Shown here one piece after another: positions 8,572-17,623 of a stretch of 56,231 bases of DNA. Position 1 is the first letter of the stretch, and each line of letters starts with the position of its first letter. This DNA comes from Flavobacterium sp. (GTDB lineage: Bacteria > Bacteroidota > Bacteroidia > Flavobacteriales > Flavobacteriaceae), in contig JASLED010000085.1 of assembly GCA_030151255.1 (NCBI GenBank), positions 1 through 56,231 of the forward strand, in the 5' to 3' direction. The notes beneath the pieces were generated by a model that worked only from the letters and a program-made list of their open reading frames with translations, had not been told where the DNA came from and did not search any database. A program made the translations under genes and the position numbers.

Positions 8572-9744
8572 GTGAAGAAAGGTTTTTTTATCATATTTAA
8601 AGAAGAGCTTGTAAGGATTTTTACTTCAACAAGATTGTTGTTGTTTATTTTTGGATTTCCTTTGCTCCTTTTTGTTTACTATGCTGCTTTATTCAGTAAA
8701 GGAGTTACTACAGATTTGCCTATTACTCTCTTAGATTTGGATAAAAGCCAGTTATCTAGACAGCTTGCTTTGATGGTTGAAGCCAATCCTTCAATGAAAA
8801 TTAAATATGAAGTAACAGACGAGTTAGAAGGAGAAAAAACTGTTAGATCTGGAAATTCATATGCATTAGTAATTATTCCTAAAGATTTTTCAAGAAACAT
8901 ACAAAAAGGATCTCCAACCAATGTAACGTGTTATTATAATGGTGAATTTATTTTACCTGCAGGATTAATAATGCGCGATTTTCAACTTACAGCAGGTATG
9001 CTAGCCGCTGGAGCTCATATTGAAACATTAGAGCAAAATCAATTAACTCCTACTGAGGCGTTAAATATGGTACAGCCAGTAAATATAAATGAGCATATTT
9101 TGTATAATCCTTATACTAGTTATTCGTATTATTTAGGAACAGCTTTTATGCCAATGGGTTTACAATTGATTGTAATTGTGGTTTCTATTTTTGCTTTTGG
9201 CGTAGATTTAAAGTATAAAAGAGGGAAAGAAATGCTAGAAAGTGTAGACGATAAAGTGTGGAAATTAGTATTAGCAAAAGCTTTGCCTTATACTATTTTA
9301 TTTTTTATTGTTGGCTTTTTTATGAATACTTTTTTATTTTACAAGTTAGGAGTACCGATGAAAGGAAGTTTTTTAGGTACTAATTTGTATCTATTAGTGC
9401 TAATTCTTGTTTGTCAAAGTATGGGCTTTTTTGTATCTACAATTATGCCTAGTCTTCGAGAAGCTTTAACGGTTGGTGGAGCATATGGAGCTGTAGCATT
9501 TTCTTTTGCAGGATACACTTTTCCTGTAGAAGGAATGAGTACTTTTATAAAGGCTCTAAATTATGTTTTTCCGTATCATTCATATATGCGATTTTTAGTT
9601 AATAATACACTTAAAGGGGTTGTTTATAATCAGGAGCAAAAAGGGTATTTAATTACAATGGCAGTTTTCATTTGTATTGGTGCACTAGCAATTCCTTTGT
9701 ATTATAAAAAATTAAAGAAAGGAGGATATAGTACATATGAATAA
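8572..9744 (+). CDS. ABC-2 type transporter permease (first of pair)
   Basis: The 390-residue protein has one membrane segment near the N-terminus (about 21-41), a large extracytoplasmic domain (about 45-180, with LLDLDKSQLSRQL and VIIPKDFSRNIQKG) and a cluster of C-terminal helices. This is the layout of ABC-2 permeases of the YbhS/YhhJ type. The start is GTG 8572, 7 nt after the adaptor stop codon. The second permease starts inside its last codons (8-nt overlap), indicating translational coupling. No nucleotide-binding domain is fused to it. Confidence 0.88.
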   Translation: MKKGFFIIFKEELVRIFTSTRLLLFIFGFPLLLFVYYAALFSKGVTTDLPITLLDLDKSQLSRQLALMVEANPSMKIKYEVTDELEGEKTVRSGNSYALVIIPKDFSRNIQKGSPTNVTCYYNGEFILPAGLIMRDFQLTAGMLAAGAHIETLEQNQLTPTEALNMVQPVNINEHILYNPYTSYSYYLGTAFMPMGLQLIVIVVSIFAFGVDLKYKRGKEMLESVDDKVWKLVLAKALPYTILFFIVGFFMNTFLFYKLGVPMKGSFLGTNLYLLVLILVCQSMGFFVSTIMPSLREALTVGGAYGAVAFSFAGYTFPVEGMSTFIKALNYVFPYHSYMRFLVNNTLKGVVYNQEQKGYLITMAVFICIGALAIPLYYKKLKKGGYSTYE

Positions 9745-10918
9745 TGGTATTATTTCACAGATAGCAATTATTTGGGAGTCTTGTAAATTTGAATTTAAAC
9801 TGATTTTTAAAGATCCTGGTGTTTGGGTTACTTTAATAGGAGAGGTATTGTTGGTAGCTTTTTTCTATTCATATATTTATAATAATGAAACATTCGATAG
9901 TTTACCTATTGTAGTTGTAGATCAAGATGGTAGTGTTTTGAGTAGACAAGTTTCTCAGATGATTGATGCTACTCCACAGTTAGAAGTAGCAAATAAAGTA
10001 GTATCTTATGATAAAGCCAAAGAACTTTTTTACAACGAAGAAGCCAAAGGGATAATTCTTATTCCAAAAGATTTTTCAAAAGATATACAAAAAGGTATTG
10101 TACCTACAATCTCTGTTTATAGTGATGCAGCATATATGTTGTATTATAAAGAAACTCTAGAAGCAGCAATGTTAGCGATCGGTACGTTTAGTGGACAGAT
10201 TGAAGTAAATAAAATGATGTCTAATGGAATGCCAATGAATCAGGCAATTGCTCAAAGACGTCCTTTTGATGTTACAGCAATTCCGTTATATAATCTTGAT
10301 GTTGGTTATGATACATTCTTAATGCCAACTGTATTTATTATTGCTTTACAAACACTTCAGTTAACAGCAATGGGAATATTAGGAGGTACATTAAGAGAGC
10401 GCAGAGTATATGGTAGTACATTTAGTTTTGCAAAAGGTAAGTTTTCTTCTTTTTTCTTAACAATAGGGCGTTCATTACCCTATTTGTTTATTGCATTATT
10501 GTTGATGGCTATTATGGTTATTGTAGTTTCTCATATTTATATATTTCCACAAAGAGCTAATCTGATTGATGTATTTGTATATTTAGTTCCTGTAATATTA
10601 TCTATAACATTTTTAGGAATGATATTAGTTAATCTTTACAAAACAAGAGAAGATGCACCGATGGCCATTACAATTTTCTCAATTCCAACTTTAATGTTGA
10701 CAGGAGTTTCTTGGCCTATTGAAGGAATGCCAGTTGCAATTCAAATTATTGCTGACTTTGTACCGAGTTCTTTAGGAGCAAGAGGATTTGTAGCTTTAAC
10801 ACAATTTGGGGCTTCATTAAGTGATATCACAGCTACATTTATGAAAATGTGGGGATTATGTTTATTCTATTTCTTTTTGGCAGTTTGGACCAATTGGAGA
10901 CTAAGACAGAAATATTAA
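9737..10918 (+). CDS. ABC-2 type transporter permease (second of pair)
   Basis: The 393-residue protein has the same architecture as its neighbour, with matching segments (VVVDQDGSVLSRQVSQM and ILIPKDFSKDIQKG), so the two arose by duplication and probably form the heterodimeric membrane part of one exporter. Operon order is TolC, HlyD, permease, permease, then a strong terminator. The ATP-binding subunit normally encoded in such operons (YbhF type) is missing here. It must come from elsewhere in the genome, or the complex works in another way. The substrate is unknown. Confidence 0.88.
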   Translation: MNNGIISQIAIIWESCKFEFKLIFKDPGVWVTLIGEVLLVAFFYSYIYNNETFDSLPIVVVDQDGSVLSRQVSQMIDATPQLEVANKVVSYDKAKELFYNEEAKGIILIPKDFSKDIQKGIVPTISVYSDAAYMLYYKETLEAAMLAIGTFSGQIEVNKMMSNGMPMNQAIAQRRPFDVTAIPLYNLDVGYDTFLMPTVFIIALQTLQLTAMGILGGTLRERRVYGSTFSFAKGKFSSFFLTIGRSLPYLFIALLLMAIMVIVVSHIYIFPQRANLIDVFVYLVPVILSITFLGMILVNLYKTREDAPMAITIFSIPTLMLTGVSWPIEGMPVAIQIIADFVPSSLGARGFVALTQFGASLSDITATFMKMWGLCLFYFFLAVWTNWRLRQKY

Positions 10919-10925
10919 AAAAAAT

Positions 10926-10960
10926 AAAGAGGGTGATCCGAAAGATCACCCTCTTTTATT
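10926..10960 (+). terminator. Terminator of the exporter operon
   Basis: A perfect 13-bp stem AAAGAGGGTGATC / GATCACCCTCTTT with loop CGAAA and a following T-rich tract. Confidence 0.92.
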
Positions 10961-11002
10961 TTAGTAAATCTTAAACCGTTTATCTTTTATTAAATAGCTT
11001 AT

Positions 11003-11842
11003 TTATTTTGCTATAGTTAACTCAAAAATTGATGTTGGAAGTTTTTCATTATCAGGATCAGTACATAATAAAAATGTAACCTGATCTTTGGTATTGCGAT
11101 AAACTGTAATTCCTTCAAACTTTTGGTCGTTAGTAATAATCTTTGTTTTATCTAGTTTCATTTTTTGTTTATTAATTTTTCCAATCAAGCTACCATGTAC
11201 TTTTCCATCATTATAGGTAGAATTAACATCTTCTGCAGTAGCCAAAAAATAAATATCATTATTTACTAATACTGCATCTGTAAATGACGATTGAACATTG
11301 TTTATTTTAGGCAATTTTACAGGAAAAAAAGTTATTCTAAAATTATCAAGTATACTTTCACCTGTTACAATAAAAATTCCATTTTTTTGCAGAGGTCCAT
11401 TACCTCTATTAAAAAAATACCATGTTTCATTATCAAAAATAACACCTTCTATATTAAAATTATCATCATCAATATTGGCAAAAGACTTCATCGAATCATA
11501 TAATAAATCTAATTGATTTTTACTTAGTGTTACATTATTTTCTTGATGTACTTCATATAGATCAGTTCTATTTTTTGCTGATCCTGATCCAAAAATGTAA
11601 TAGTTTATTCCATCAGATGTAATTGATTCTAAATCGGGTTTATCTATTTTTTTAATATTTTCTGTAGCTTGGCCATCTTCATTTAGTGTTGTTTTAGTTA
11701 ATAGTTTAGACGAAATATCATAATGATAGAAATAATTACTATTATCAGTAATTATATGTAATTTGTTTTCGTTGTAAAACAAACCTGATGCAGCACTAAT
11801 ACCTGCAATATGATATAGAAATTTTAAAGTAAACTTTTTCAT
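11003..11842 (-). CDS. Beta-propeller-like protein of unknown function
   Basis: The 279-residue product has no convincing signal peptide. It consists of repeated short beta-strand blocks (for example LHIITDNSNYFYHYD, NYYIFGSGSAKNRTDLY, WYFFNRGNGP, DIYFLATAEDV, FEGITVYR, FLLCTDPD), suggesting a beta-propeller. The recurring ESI, IEG and FEGI segments resemble the phytase/esterase-like propeller proteins that Flavobacteria annotate as DUF6929, but I am not certain of that assignment. It is divergent from ppk2 with only 46 nt between the start codons, so the two promoters overlap. Function is not assigned. Confidence 0.6.
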   Translation of the reverse strand: MKKFTLKFLYHIAGISAASGLFYNENKLHIITDNSNYFYHYDISSKLLTKTTLNEDGQATENIKKIDKPDLESITSDGINYYIFGSGSAKNRTDLYEVHQENNVTLSKNQLDLLYDSMKSFANIDDDNFNIEGVIFDNETWYFFNRGNGPLQKNGIFIVTGESILDNFRITFFPVKLPKINNVQSSFTDAVLVNNDIYFLATAEDVNSTYNDGKVHGSLIGKINKQKMKLDKTKIITNDQKFEGITVYRNTKDQVTFLLCTDPDNEKLPTSIFELTIAK

Positions 11843-11888
11843 AATTTAATATAATTGTTGCGTAAAAGTAATAAAATGATTAAATTAA

Positions 11889-12779
11889 ATGCTAAAAAAT
11901 AGGTTTATGAATTTTGAGAAAAAATATAAAGTTAATCACGATGTAAAGTTAACAGAATTAAGTACAATTCCTGACTTTTCATTAAGTCCGAAGAAGGATA
12001 TACGAAAATTGGATGATTTAAGTCGAATATTAAGTAATTTTCAAGAAGTATTATATGCACATAGCAAGTACAGTTTTTTGATTTGCTTGCAAGGAATGGA
12101 TACAGCCGGAAAAGATAGTTTAATTCGAGAAGTATTTAAGTCTTTTGATGCTGGTGGAGTAGTAGTCCGAAACTTTAAAAAGCCAACAACAACCGAGCTA
12201 CAACATGATTATTTGTGGCGACATTATAAAGCACTTCCAGAAAAAGGTCAATTTACTGTTTTTAATCGATCACATTATGAAAATGTGTTAGTTTCTCGTG
12301 TACATCCAAATATTATTTTAAACGAACGTTTGCCACATATCAATTCAATAGAAGATATTACAGAGGAGTTCTGGAACAAGCGATATGACGAAATTATCAA
12401 TTTTGAAAATCATATTTCTAATAACGGAGTTGTTGTTGTTAAATTTTTCCTTCATTTAGGAAAGAACGAACAAAAAAAACGAATCTTACGTCGTTTAGAG
12501 AAAGAAAAGCATCAATGGAAATTTGCACCAGAAGATGTAAAAGAAAGAGAATTTTGGGATGATTATCAAAAATATTATGAAGAAGTTTTGAAAAAAACCT
12601 CTACCGATCTTTGTCCGTGGTATGTTGTTCCTGCAGATGACAAGGCGCTTTGCAGATTTATTATAGCTAATATATTATTAGAAATAATAGCGAAATTTAA
12701 AGATGTAGATTTTCCAACTTTACCTGAAGATATTATGGAAGATATTGAAAAATATAAGTCACAATTACTTAGAGAATAA
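11889..12779 (+). CDS. ppk2: Polyphosphate kinase 2 family protein
   Basis: The 296-residue protein shows the PPK2 signatures: P-loop GMDTAGKDS (69-77), the lid motif WRHYKALP (110-117) and the Walker B-like FNRSHYE (125-131). PPK2 enzymes transfer phosphate from polyphosphate to nucleotides. The FNRSHYE form and short N-terminus point to the class that phosphorylates nucleoside mono- or diphosphates (class III-like), which is inference. It is cytosolic. ATG 11907 (MNFEKK) is an alternative start. It converges on rny, with which it shares a terminator. Confidence 0.88.
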   Translation: MLKNRFMNFEKKYKVNHDVKLTELSTIPDFSLSPKKDIRKLDDLSRILSNFQEVLYAHSKYSFLICLQGMDTAGKDSLIREVFKSFDAGGVVVRNFKKPTTTELQHDYLWRHYKALPEKGQFTVFNRSHYENVLVSRVHPNIILNERLPHINSIEDITEEFWNKRYDEIINFENHISNNGVVVVKFFLHLGKNEQKKRILRRLEKEKHQWKFAPEDVKEREFWDDYQKYYEEVLKKTSTDLCPWYVVPADDKALCRFIIANILLEIIAKFKDVDFPTLPEDIMEDIEKYKSQLLRE

Positions 12780-12780
12780 A

Positions 12781-12811
12781 AAAAGCGATCGAATTTCGAT
12801 CGCTTTTTTTG
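12781..12811. terminator. Bidirectional terminator between ppk2 and rny
   Basis: AAAAGCGATCGAATTTCGATCGCTTTTTTT: a GC-containing stem with A tract before and T tract after, so it works for both convergent genes. Confidence 0.9.
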
Positions 12812-12822
12812 TGTTATTTATT

Positions 12823-14385
12823 TTATTTAGCAATGTTAATTGCTCTTGTTTCCCTAATAACAGTAATTTTTACTTGTCCTGGGTAAGTCATTTCTGTTTG
12901 AATTTTTTGTGAAATATCGAACGATAAATTAGCAGCCATTTCATCAGATACTTTTTCACTTTCTACAATTACACGTAATTCTCTACCTGCTTGAATAGCA
13001 TATGAGTTTTTAACTCCTGAAAAATCATTTGCAATTCCTTCTAAATCTTTTAAACGCTGAATGTAAGAATCTAATACTTGTCTTCTCGCTCCAGGTCTCG
13101 CTCCAGAAATAGCATCACATACTTGAACAATTGGTGCAATAAGTGTTGTCATTTCAATTTCGTCGTGGTGAGCTCCAATTGCATTGCAAACCTCAGGTTT
13201 TTCTCCAAATTTTTCAGCCCATTGCATACCTAAAATTGCGTGTGGTAATTCGCTTTCTGTTTCAGGAACTTTTCCTATATCATGAAGTAATCCTGCTCTT
13301 TTAGCTAATTTTACATTTAATCCTAATTCAGCAGCCATTAAACCACAAAGTTTAGCAACTTCTCTTGAGTGTTGTAGAAGGTTTTGACCATAAGATGATC
13401 TATATTTCATTCTACCAATTATTTTAATCAATTCTGGATGTAAACCATGAATACCTAAGTCAATCACTGTTCGTTTTCCAATTTCAATTATTTCTTCGTC
13501 AATTTGTTTAGCTGTTTTAGCAACAACTTCTTCAATTCTAGCTGGGTGAATACGTCCATCCGTTACTAATCGATGTAATGATAATCTTGCAACTTCACGA
13601 CGCACAGGATCAAAACAAGATAAAATAATTGCCTCTGGTGTATCATCTACAATAATTTCTACTCCTGTTGCAGCTTCAATTGCTCTAATATTACGTCCTT
13701 CACGACCAATAATTCTTCCTTTTACATCGTCAGATTCAATATTGAATACAGATACACAGTTTTCTACTGCTTCTTCTGTACCAACACGTTGAATTGTGCT
13801 GATAATAATTTTCTTTGCTTCTTGTTGTGCAGTAAGTTTAGCCTCTTCAATTGTGTCTTGAATATAAGCCATTGCATTTGCTTTAGCTTCTGTTTTTAAA
13901 CTTTCAATGATTTGGTTTTTTGCTTCATCTGCTGTTAAGCCAGAAATGATTTCTAATTGTTCAACTTGAGAACGATGTAAACGATCAACTTCTTCACGTT
14001 TCGTTTCTACGTGCTCTAATTTCGTTTCGTATTCTTTAGCCAATTTCTCGTTTTCATCAGCAGCTTTTTTAGCTTTTGATAATTCGTTAGAAATTTGAGA
14101 TTCTTTATCTCTAGTTCTTTTTTCTGCCTCTGCCATTTTTTTGTCTCTCGACAAAATTACTTGCTCGTGCTCAGCCTTAAGTTCAATAAATTTTTCTTTT
14201 GCCTGAAGTATTTTCTCTTTTTTGATAGATTCTCCTTCTGTTTTGGCATCACGTATTAGTGTCTTGGCTTCATTATTAGCGCTTTGTAAGATAGAAGAAG
14301 CGTGGTTTTTTTCTAAGTACTTTGCAATAGCAAAACCAACTCCTGCCCCTACTAAAACTCCTCCAACAATAAGTAGTATTTCCAT
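12823..14385 (-). CDS. rny: Ribonuclease Y
   Basis: The 520-residue protein matches full-length RNase Y. It has an N-terminal membrane anchor (about 3-23), a long coiled coil (about 25-200), a KH RNA-binding domain with GRIIGREGRN (223-232) and an HD domain with QHSREVAK (His 339) and LLHDIGK (His 368, Asp 369). It is a membrane-bound endoribonuclease that starts mRNA decay. It lies downstream of zapA and the candidate 6S RNA on the same strand. 219 nt separate it from zapA, so it may have its own promoter or be transcribed through the RNA gene. Confidence 0.96.
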   Translation of the reverse strand: MEILLIVGGVLVGAGVGFAIAKYLEKNHASSILQSANNEAKTLIRDAKTEGESIKKEKILQAKEKFIELKAEHEQVILSRDKKMAEAEKRTRDKESQISNELSKAKKAADENEKLAKEYETKLEHVETKREEVDRLHRSQVEQLEIISGLTADEAKNQIIESLKTEAKANAMAYIQDTIEEAKLTAQQEAKKIIISTIQRVGTEEAVENCVSVFNIESDDVKGRIIGREGRNIRAIEAATGVEIIVDDTPEAIILSCFDPVRREVARLSLHRLVTDGRIHPARIEEVVAKTAKQIDEEIIEIGKRTVIDLGIHGLHPELIKIIGRMKYRSSYGQNLLQHSREVAKLCGLMAAELGLNVKLAKRAGLLHDIGKVPETESELPHAILGMQWAEKFGEKPEVCNAIGAHHDEIEMTTLIAPIVQVCDAISGARPGARRQVLDSYIQRLKDLEGIANDFSGVKNSYAIQAGRELRVIVESEKVSDEMAANLSFDISQKIQTEMTYPGQVKITVIRETRAINIAK

Positions 14386-14426
14386 AAATGTTTAATAATT
14401 ATATAAAAAAGCTCACAATAGTGGAG

Positions 14427-14547
14427 TTGTATAAACTCTGATTTAAACAAGTTTTGGGTTAGCTTGCTGTTCAAGGATCTGCAAAATGCAGCATGCTTTA
14501 GTTGCAACGATTCACCCATTTTAATTTGTTAGTGTTGAGTTTATCAA
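14427..14547 (-). ncRNA. ssrS: Candidate 6S RNA
   Basis: The 219-nt gap between zapA and rny holds a long rod-like inverted structure on the minus strand. The closing stem is ATAAACTC (14544-14537) with GAGTTTAT (14438-14431), extended by TTG/CAA past a bulge. Further in are AACAAATT/AACTTGTT (one mismatch) and TGGGT/ACCCA, then an apical part with TGCTG/CAGCA and CTGCA/TGCAG. A single long hairpin with interrupted pairing, just downstream of zapA, is the expected picture for 6S RNA, which binds RNA polymerase and is linked to zapA in many bacteria. The ends are estimated from the stem and flanking bases may belong to it. Confidence 0.6.
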
Positions 14548-14604
14548 ACGTTTACTAATGTGAGCAGTATTTTTGTACTAAAATTTCTTTTGAAAAAGAA
14601 GTGT

Positions 14605-14904
14605 TTATTTTGAAAGAATACGATCTAAGGCTTCATCCAATCGAACCAATCGATCAATAGATTTATTGTAATTTTCAGATTTATCAATTGTTTTTTGTTC
14701 TGTTTGAGAAGCAAATTGTAAAGCGCACATGGCCAGAACATCTTGCTTGTCTCTTACAGCATAGCTTTCTTCAAACTGACCAATCATTACATCAATTTTT
14801 TTAGAAGCAGAACGTAATGCTTCTTCTTGAGCATAGGTTACCGTCAATGGATAAACTCTATCTGCAATTGATAATTTTATTTTTAATTGTTCATTTGGAT
14901 TCAT
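14605..14904 (-). CDS. zapA: Cell division protein ZapA
   Basis: The 99-residue protein has the ZapA layout: a compact N-terminal beta/alpha head (LKIKLSIADRVYPLTVTYAQEEALRSASKKID) followed by a helical tail with MCALQFASQ and a C-terminal coiled coil. ZapA binds and bundles FtsZ at the division site. It lies 8 nt downstream of a coiled-coil protein gene, and the candidate 6S RNA lies downstream. Confidence 0.85.
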   Translation of the reverse strand: MNPNEQLKIKLSIADRVYPLTVTYAQEEALRSASKKIDVMIGQFEESYAVRDKQDVLAMCALQFASQTEQKTIDKSENYNKSIDRLVRLDEALDRILSK

Positions 14905-14912
14905 AGCTACTG

Positions 14913-15203
14913 TTATTTTGTGAGTTGTGCTATACAGCTATCAATTTCACGTATCAATGAATTTATCTTAAGTTTCGTGTTTTTTCTTCCTTCTTCACTG
15001 CCCAATAGTGAATTAGCTAATTGCAGAGATTCGTATTTTTTATAAATGCTATCTAATTGATTTTCATTTTGTTGAATCTCTTCTTTTGCTAAGTCTAAGT
15101 TGTGTTTTAATTCTCTATTCTCAGCTTCAAGCTTATTTAACCTTTGCACAAGTTTTGCAAACTTTACTTCCAATGCATTTACGATGTCCGTTAGCTCACT
15201 CAT
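14913..15203 (-). CDS. Coiled-coil protein, possible division partner of ZapA
   Basis: The 96-residue protein is almost wholly helical, with heptad-like spacing (VKFAKLVQRLNKLEAENRELK, then LAKEEIQQNENQLDSIYKKYESL) and a C-terminal segment KLKINSLIREIDSCIAQL. It has no signal peptide or membrane segment. It is cotranscribed with zapA (8 nt apart). Small coiled-coil proteins directly upstream of zapA are common in Bacteroidota, and a role in Z-ring assembly (ZapB-like) is inferred from context. I do not recognise a named family. Confidence 0.7.
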   Translation of the reverse strand: MSELTDIVNALEVKFAKLVQRLNKLEAENRELKHNLDLAKEEIQQNENQLDSIYKKYESLQLANSLLGSEEGRKNTKLKINSLIREIDSCIAQLTK

Positions 15204-15698
15204 TCCACAAAATATTCACTATTATATGCACAAAGTTACAATTACTATTTATATTTTAAAATGTTTTTTGGTAAAAAATGGAAGGTTTTTAATTAAAATA
15301 ATTCATTTCTGTTTAAGGTGTTTTATACGGATAAATGATATTGAGTAAAATTGCGTTTTGTTTGTTATTATGGTAAATAAAACAGTTAAATATGTTAACT
15401 AAGTGCTTTTTTAGCAATGTTGAGTCGATTATTTAAACGTGATATAAATAATGATTTTGTGTGTATTATTGTTAATTTAAGTTATTCTACTAGTTTTAGC
15501 TCTTCTATTGTTATTTGTGCTAAAAGAAATTTGTGCTTGCTATTCGTTTGCTTTTAAACCGTAAAAAATTTGTTACAATGATTTATGAGTAGTACAAAAT
15601 ATGGTTTTTTAGTGTTTTTTTCGTAAAAATGAAATTTTAGAAAAGTATATCTATGCAAAAAAGTAGTAAATTGCAAGTTATTAAAAATCAAAGAAACT
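15204..15698. other. Long divergent intergenic region upstream of rocD
   Basis: 495 nt with no supported gene. It holds the zapA-operon -7 box and a small inverted repeat AGTTAA/TTAACT (around 15384-15400). The remainder is T-rich. No riboswitch motif or tRNA was seen. The length suggests a long rocD leader or several regulator sites. Confidence 0.6.
15231..15238 (-). promoter_or_regulatory. -7 box of the zapA operon
   Basis: On the minus strand TAACTTTG matches TAnnTTTG and lies 27 nt upstream of the coiled-coil gene's start codon. It could drive the coiled-coil gene, zapA and the 6S-like RNA together. Confidence 0.6.
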
Positions 15699-16940
15699 AT
15701 GTCAGAAAAAATAACTTCACAACAAGCTATTGAATTAGAAGATAAATACGGAGCACACAACTATCATCCATTACCTGTAGTGTTATCTAAAGGAGAAGGA
15801 GTTTACGTTTGGGATATTGAAGGAAAAAAATATTATGATTTTTTATCAGCATATTCTGCAGTAAATCAAGGTCATTGTCATCCAAAAATTGTTGAAGCTA
15901 TTACACAGCAAGCAAATACATTGATGCTTACTTCTCGTGCTTTTTACAATGATAAATTAGGTTTATACGAAAAGAAAATAACAGAATTAATGGGCTTTGA
16001 CAAAGTTTTGCCTATGAATTCTGGTGCCGAAGCAGTAGAAACAGCATTAAAAATTTGTCGTAAATGGGCATACGAGAAAAAAGGTATTGCAGAAAATAAA
16101 GCCAAGATTATTGTTTGTGAAAATAATTTTCATGGAAGAACAACAACAATTATTTCTTTTTCAAATGATGAAAACGCAAGACAAAATTATGGACCTTATA
16201 CAGATGGATTTGTTCGTGTAGCTTATGATGATATTGACGCTTTGCGCACTGCCTTAGAATATCATGGTGAAGATATTGCTGGATTTTTAGTTGAACCTAT
16301 TCAGGGCGAAGCAGGTGTTTACGTACCTAAACCAGGATATTTGGCTGAAGCAAAATTATTGTGCGAACAGCATAATGTGCTGTTTATTGCAGACGAAGTA
16401 CAAACTGGAATTGCAAGAACAGGAAAAATGTTAGCAATTAATCACGAAAATGTACAGGCGGATATTTTAATTCTTGGAAAAGCACTTTCTGGTGGAGCAT
16501 ATCCTGTATCGGCTGTTTTAGCAAATAATGCTATTATGGAAGTAATAAAACCAGGTCAGCATGGTTCTACTTTTGGAGGAAATCCAATGGCTGCAGCGGT
16601 TGCTATAGCAGCATTAGAAGTGGTTTTAGACGAAAAACTGTCTGAAAATGCAGAAGAATTAGGAAAATTATTTAGAGCAGAATTACAGAATTACATTGAC
16701 ACAAGCTCAATCTGTACATTGGTAAGAGGAAAAGGCTTGTTGAATGCAATCGTAATCAACGATACAGAAGAAAGCGAAACAGCTTGGAATATTTGTGTGC
16801 GTTTAAAAGAAAATGGATTGTTGGCAAAACCAACTCACGGAAATATTATTCGTTTTGCTCCTCCTTTAGTGATGAATAAAGAACAACTTTTAGATTGTGT
16901 TTCTATTATTTGCAACACATTAAAAGAGTTTGAAAAATAA
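15699..16940 (+). CDS. rocD: Ornithine aminotransferase
   Basis: The 413-residue protein matches class III PLP aminotransferases of the ornithine type: YDFLSAYSAVNQGHCHP (47-62), NSGAEAVE (107-114), FHGRT (144-148), Asp in ADEVQTG (232) and PLP lysine in LGKALSGG (261). It converts ornithine and 2-oxoglutarate to glutamate semialdehyde and glutamate, linking arginine breakdown to proline and glutamate. It is cytosolic and followed by its own terminator. The long upstream region suggests regulated expression. Confidence 0.93.
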   Translation: MSEKITSQQAIELEDKYGAHNYHPLPVVLSKGEGVYVWDIEGKKYYDFLSAYSAVNQGHCHPKIVEAITQQANTLMLTSRAFYNDKLGLYEKKITELMGFDKVLPMNSGAEAVETALKICRKWAYEKKGIAENKAKIIVCENNFHGRTTTIISFSNDENARQNYGPYTDGFVRVAYDDIDALRTALEYHGEDIAGFLVEPIQGEAGVYVPKPGYLAEAKLLCEQHNVLFIADEVQTGIARTGKMLAINHENVQADILILGKALSGGAYPVSAVLANNAIMEVIKPGQHGSTFGGNPMAAAVAIAALEVVLDEKLSENAEELGKLFRAELQNYIDTSSICTLVRGKGLLNAIVINDTEESETAWNICVRLKENGLLAKPTHGNIIRFAPPLVMNKEQLLDCVSIICNTLKEFEK

Positions 16941-16964
16941 TAAAAAAGAAAATTAATATATTTT

Positions 16965-17000
16965 AAAATTCCTTAAATGTAAATTTGAGGAATTTTTTTT
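16965..17000 (+). terminator. Terminator of rocD
   Basis: AAAATTCCTTAAAT and ATTTGAGGAATTTT pair over 14 bp with one T-G pair and loop GTAA, followed by T8. The downstream arm also contains a -7 box for pncA. Confidence 0.85.
16980..16987 (+). promoter_or_regulatory. Possible -7 box of pncA inside the rocD terminator
   Basis: TAAATTTG matches TAnnTTTG, 21 nt before the pncA ATG. No TTG at -33. It lies in the loop and 3' arm of the terminator hairpin. Confidence 0.45.
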
Positions 17001-17008
17001 ACTAAGTT

Positions 17009-17623
17009 ATGAAAGCGTTAATAATAGTTGATTTACAATATGATTTTTTGCCAGGAGGTGCTTTGGCAGTAGATATGGGGGATGAAATAATTCCTATTAT
17101 AAATGATATTCAATCTAATTTTGATTTGATAGTAGCAACTCAAGATTGGCATCCTGTAAATCATAAAAGTTTTGCATCACAGCATTCAGAAAAACAAGTA
17201 TTTGAACAGATTGATTTAAACGGAATACCGCAAGTATTATGGCCAGATCATTGTGTGCAAGGAACATTTGGAGCTGAGTTTTCTAAAACATGGAAAAGTG
17301 AAGCAGCTGTTGCTATTTTTAGAAAAGGAATGAATGAAATGGTAGATTCTTACAGTGGTTTTTTTGATAATAATAAAAAGGATTCTACCGGACTTTTAGG
17401 TTTTTTGAATGAAAAAAAAGTAACAGAAGTTTTTGTTTGTGGTTTAGCAGCAGAATTTTGCGTGTATTATACAGCTATGGATGCTAAAGCTGCCGGACTA
17501 AAAACTAATTTTTTAAATTTTGCCACAAAACCAATTACACAAAAAGGTTTAGATGTAGCAAAAGAGATAATGTTACAAAACAATATTAAAATTATTAATA
17601 ATAAAATCGAACTTTTAGGATAA
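17009..17623 (+). CDS. pncA: Nicotinamidase
   Basis: The 204-residue isochorismatase-fold protein has the nicotinamidase triad: Asp 8 (IIVDLQYDF), Lys 106 (FRKGM) and Cys 151 (GLAAEFC). The metal-site motif DWHPVNH supplies Asp 46, His 48 and His 52. It deaminates nicotinamide to nicotinate for NAD salvage in the cytosol. The next gene starts immediately after its stop codon, so the two are cotranscribed. Confidence 0.93.
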   Translation: MKALIIVDLQYDFLPGGALAVDMGDEIIPIINDIQSNFDLIVATQDWHPVNHKSFASQHSEKQVFEQIDLNGIPQVLWPDHCVQGTFGAEFSKTWKSEAAVAIFRKGMNEMVDSYSGFFDNNKKDSTGLLGFLNEKKVTEVFVCGLAAEFCVYYTAMDAKAAGLKTNFLNFATKPITQKGLDVAKEIMLQNNIKIINNKIELLG

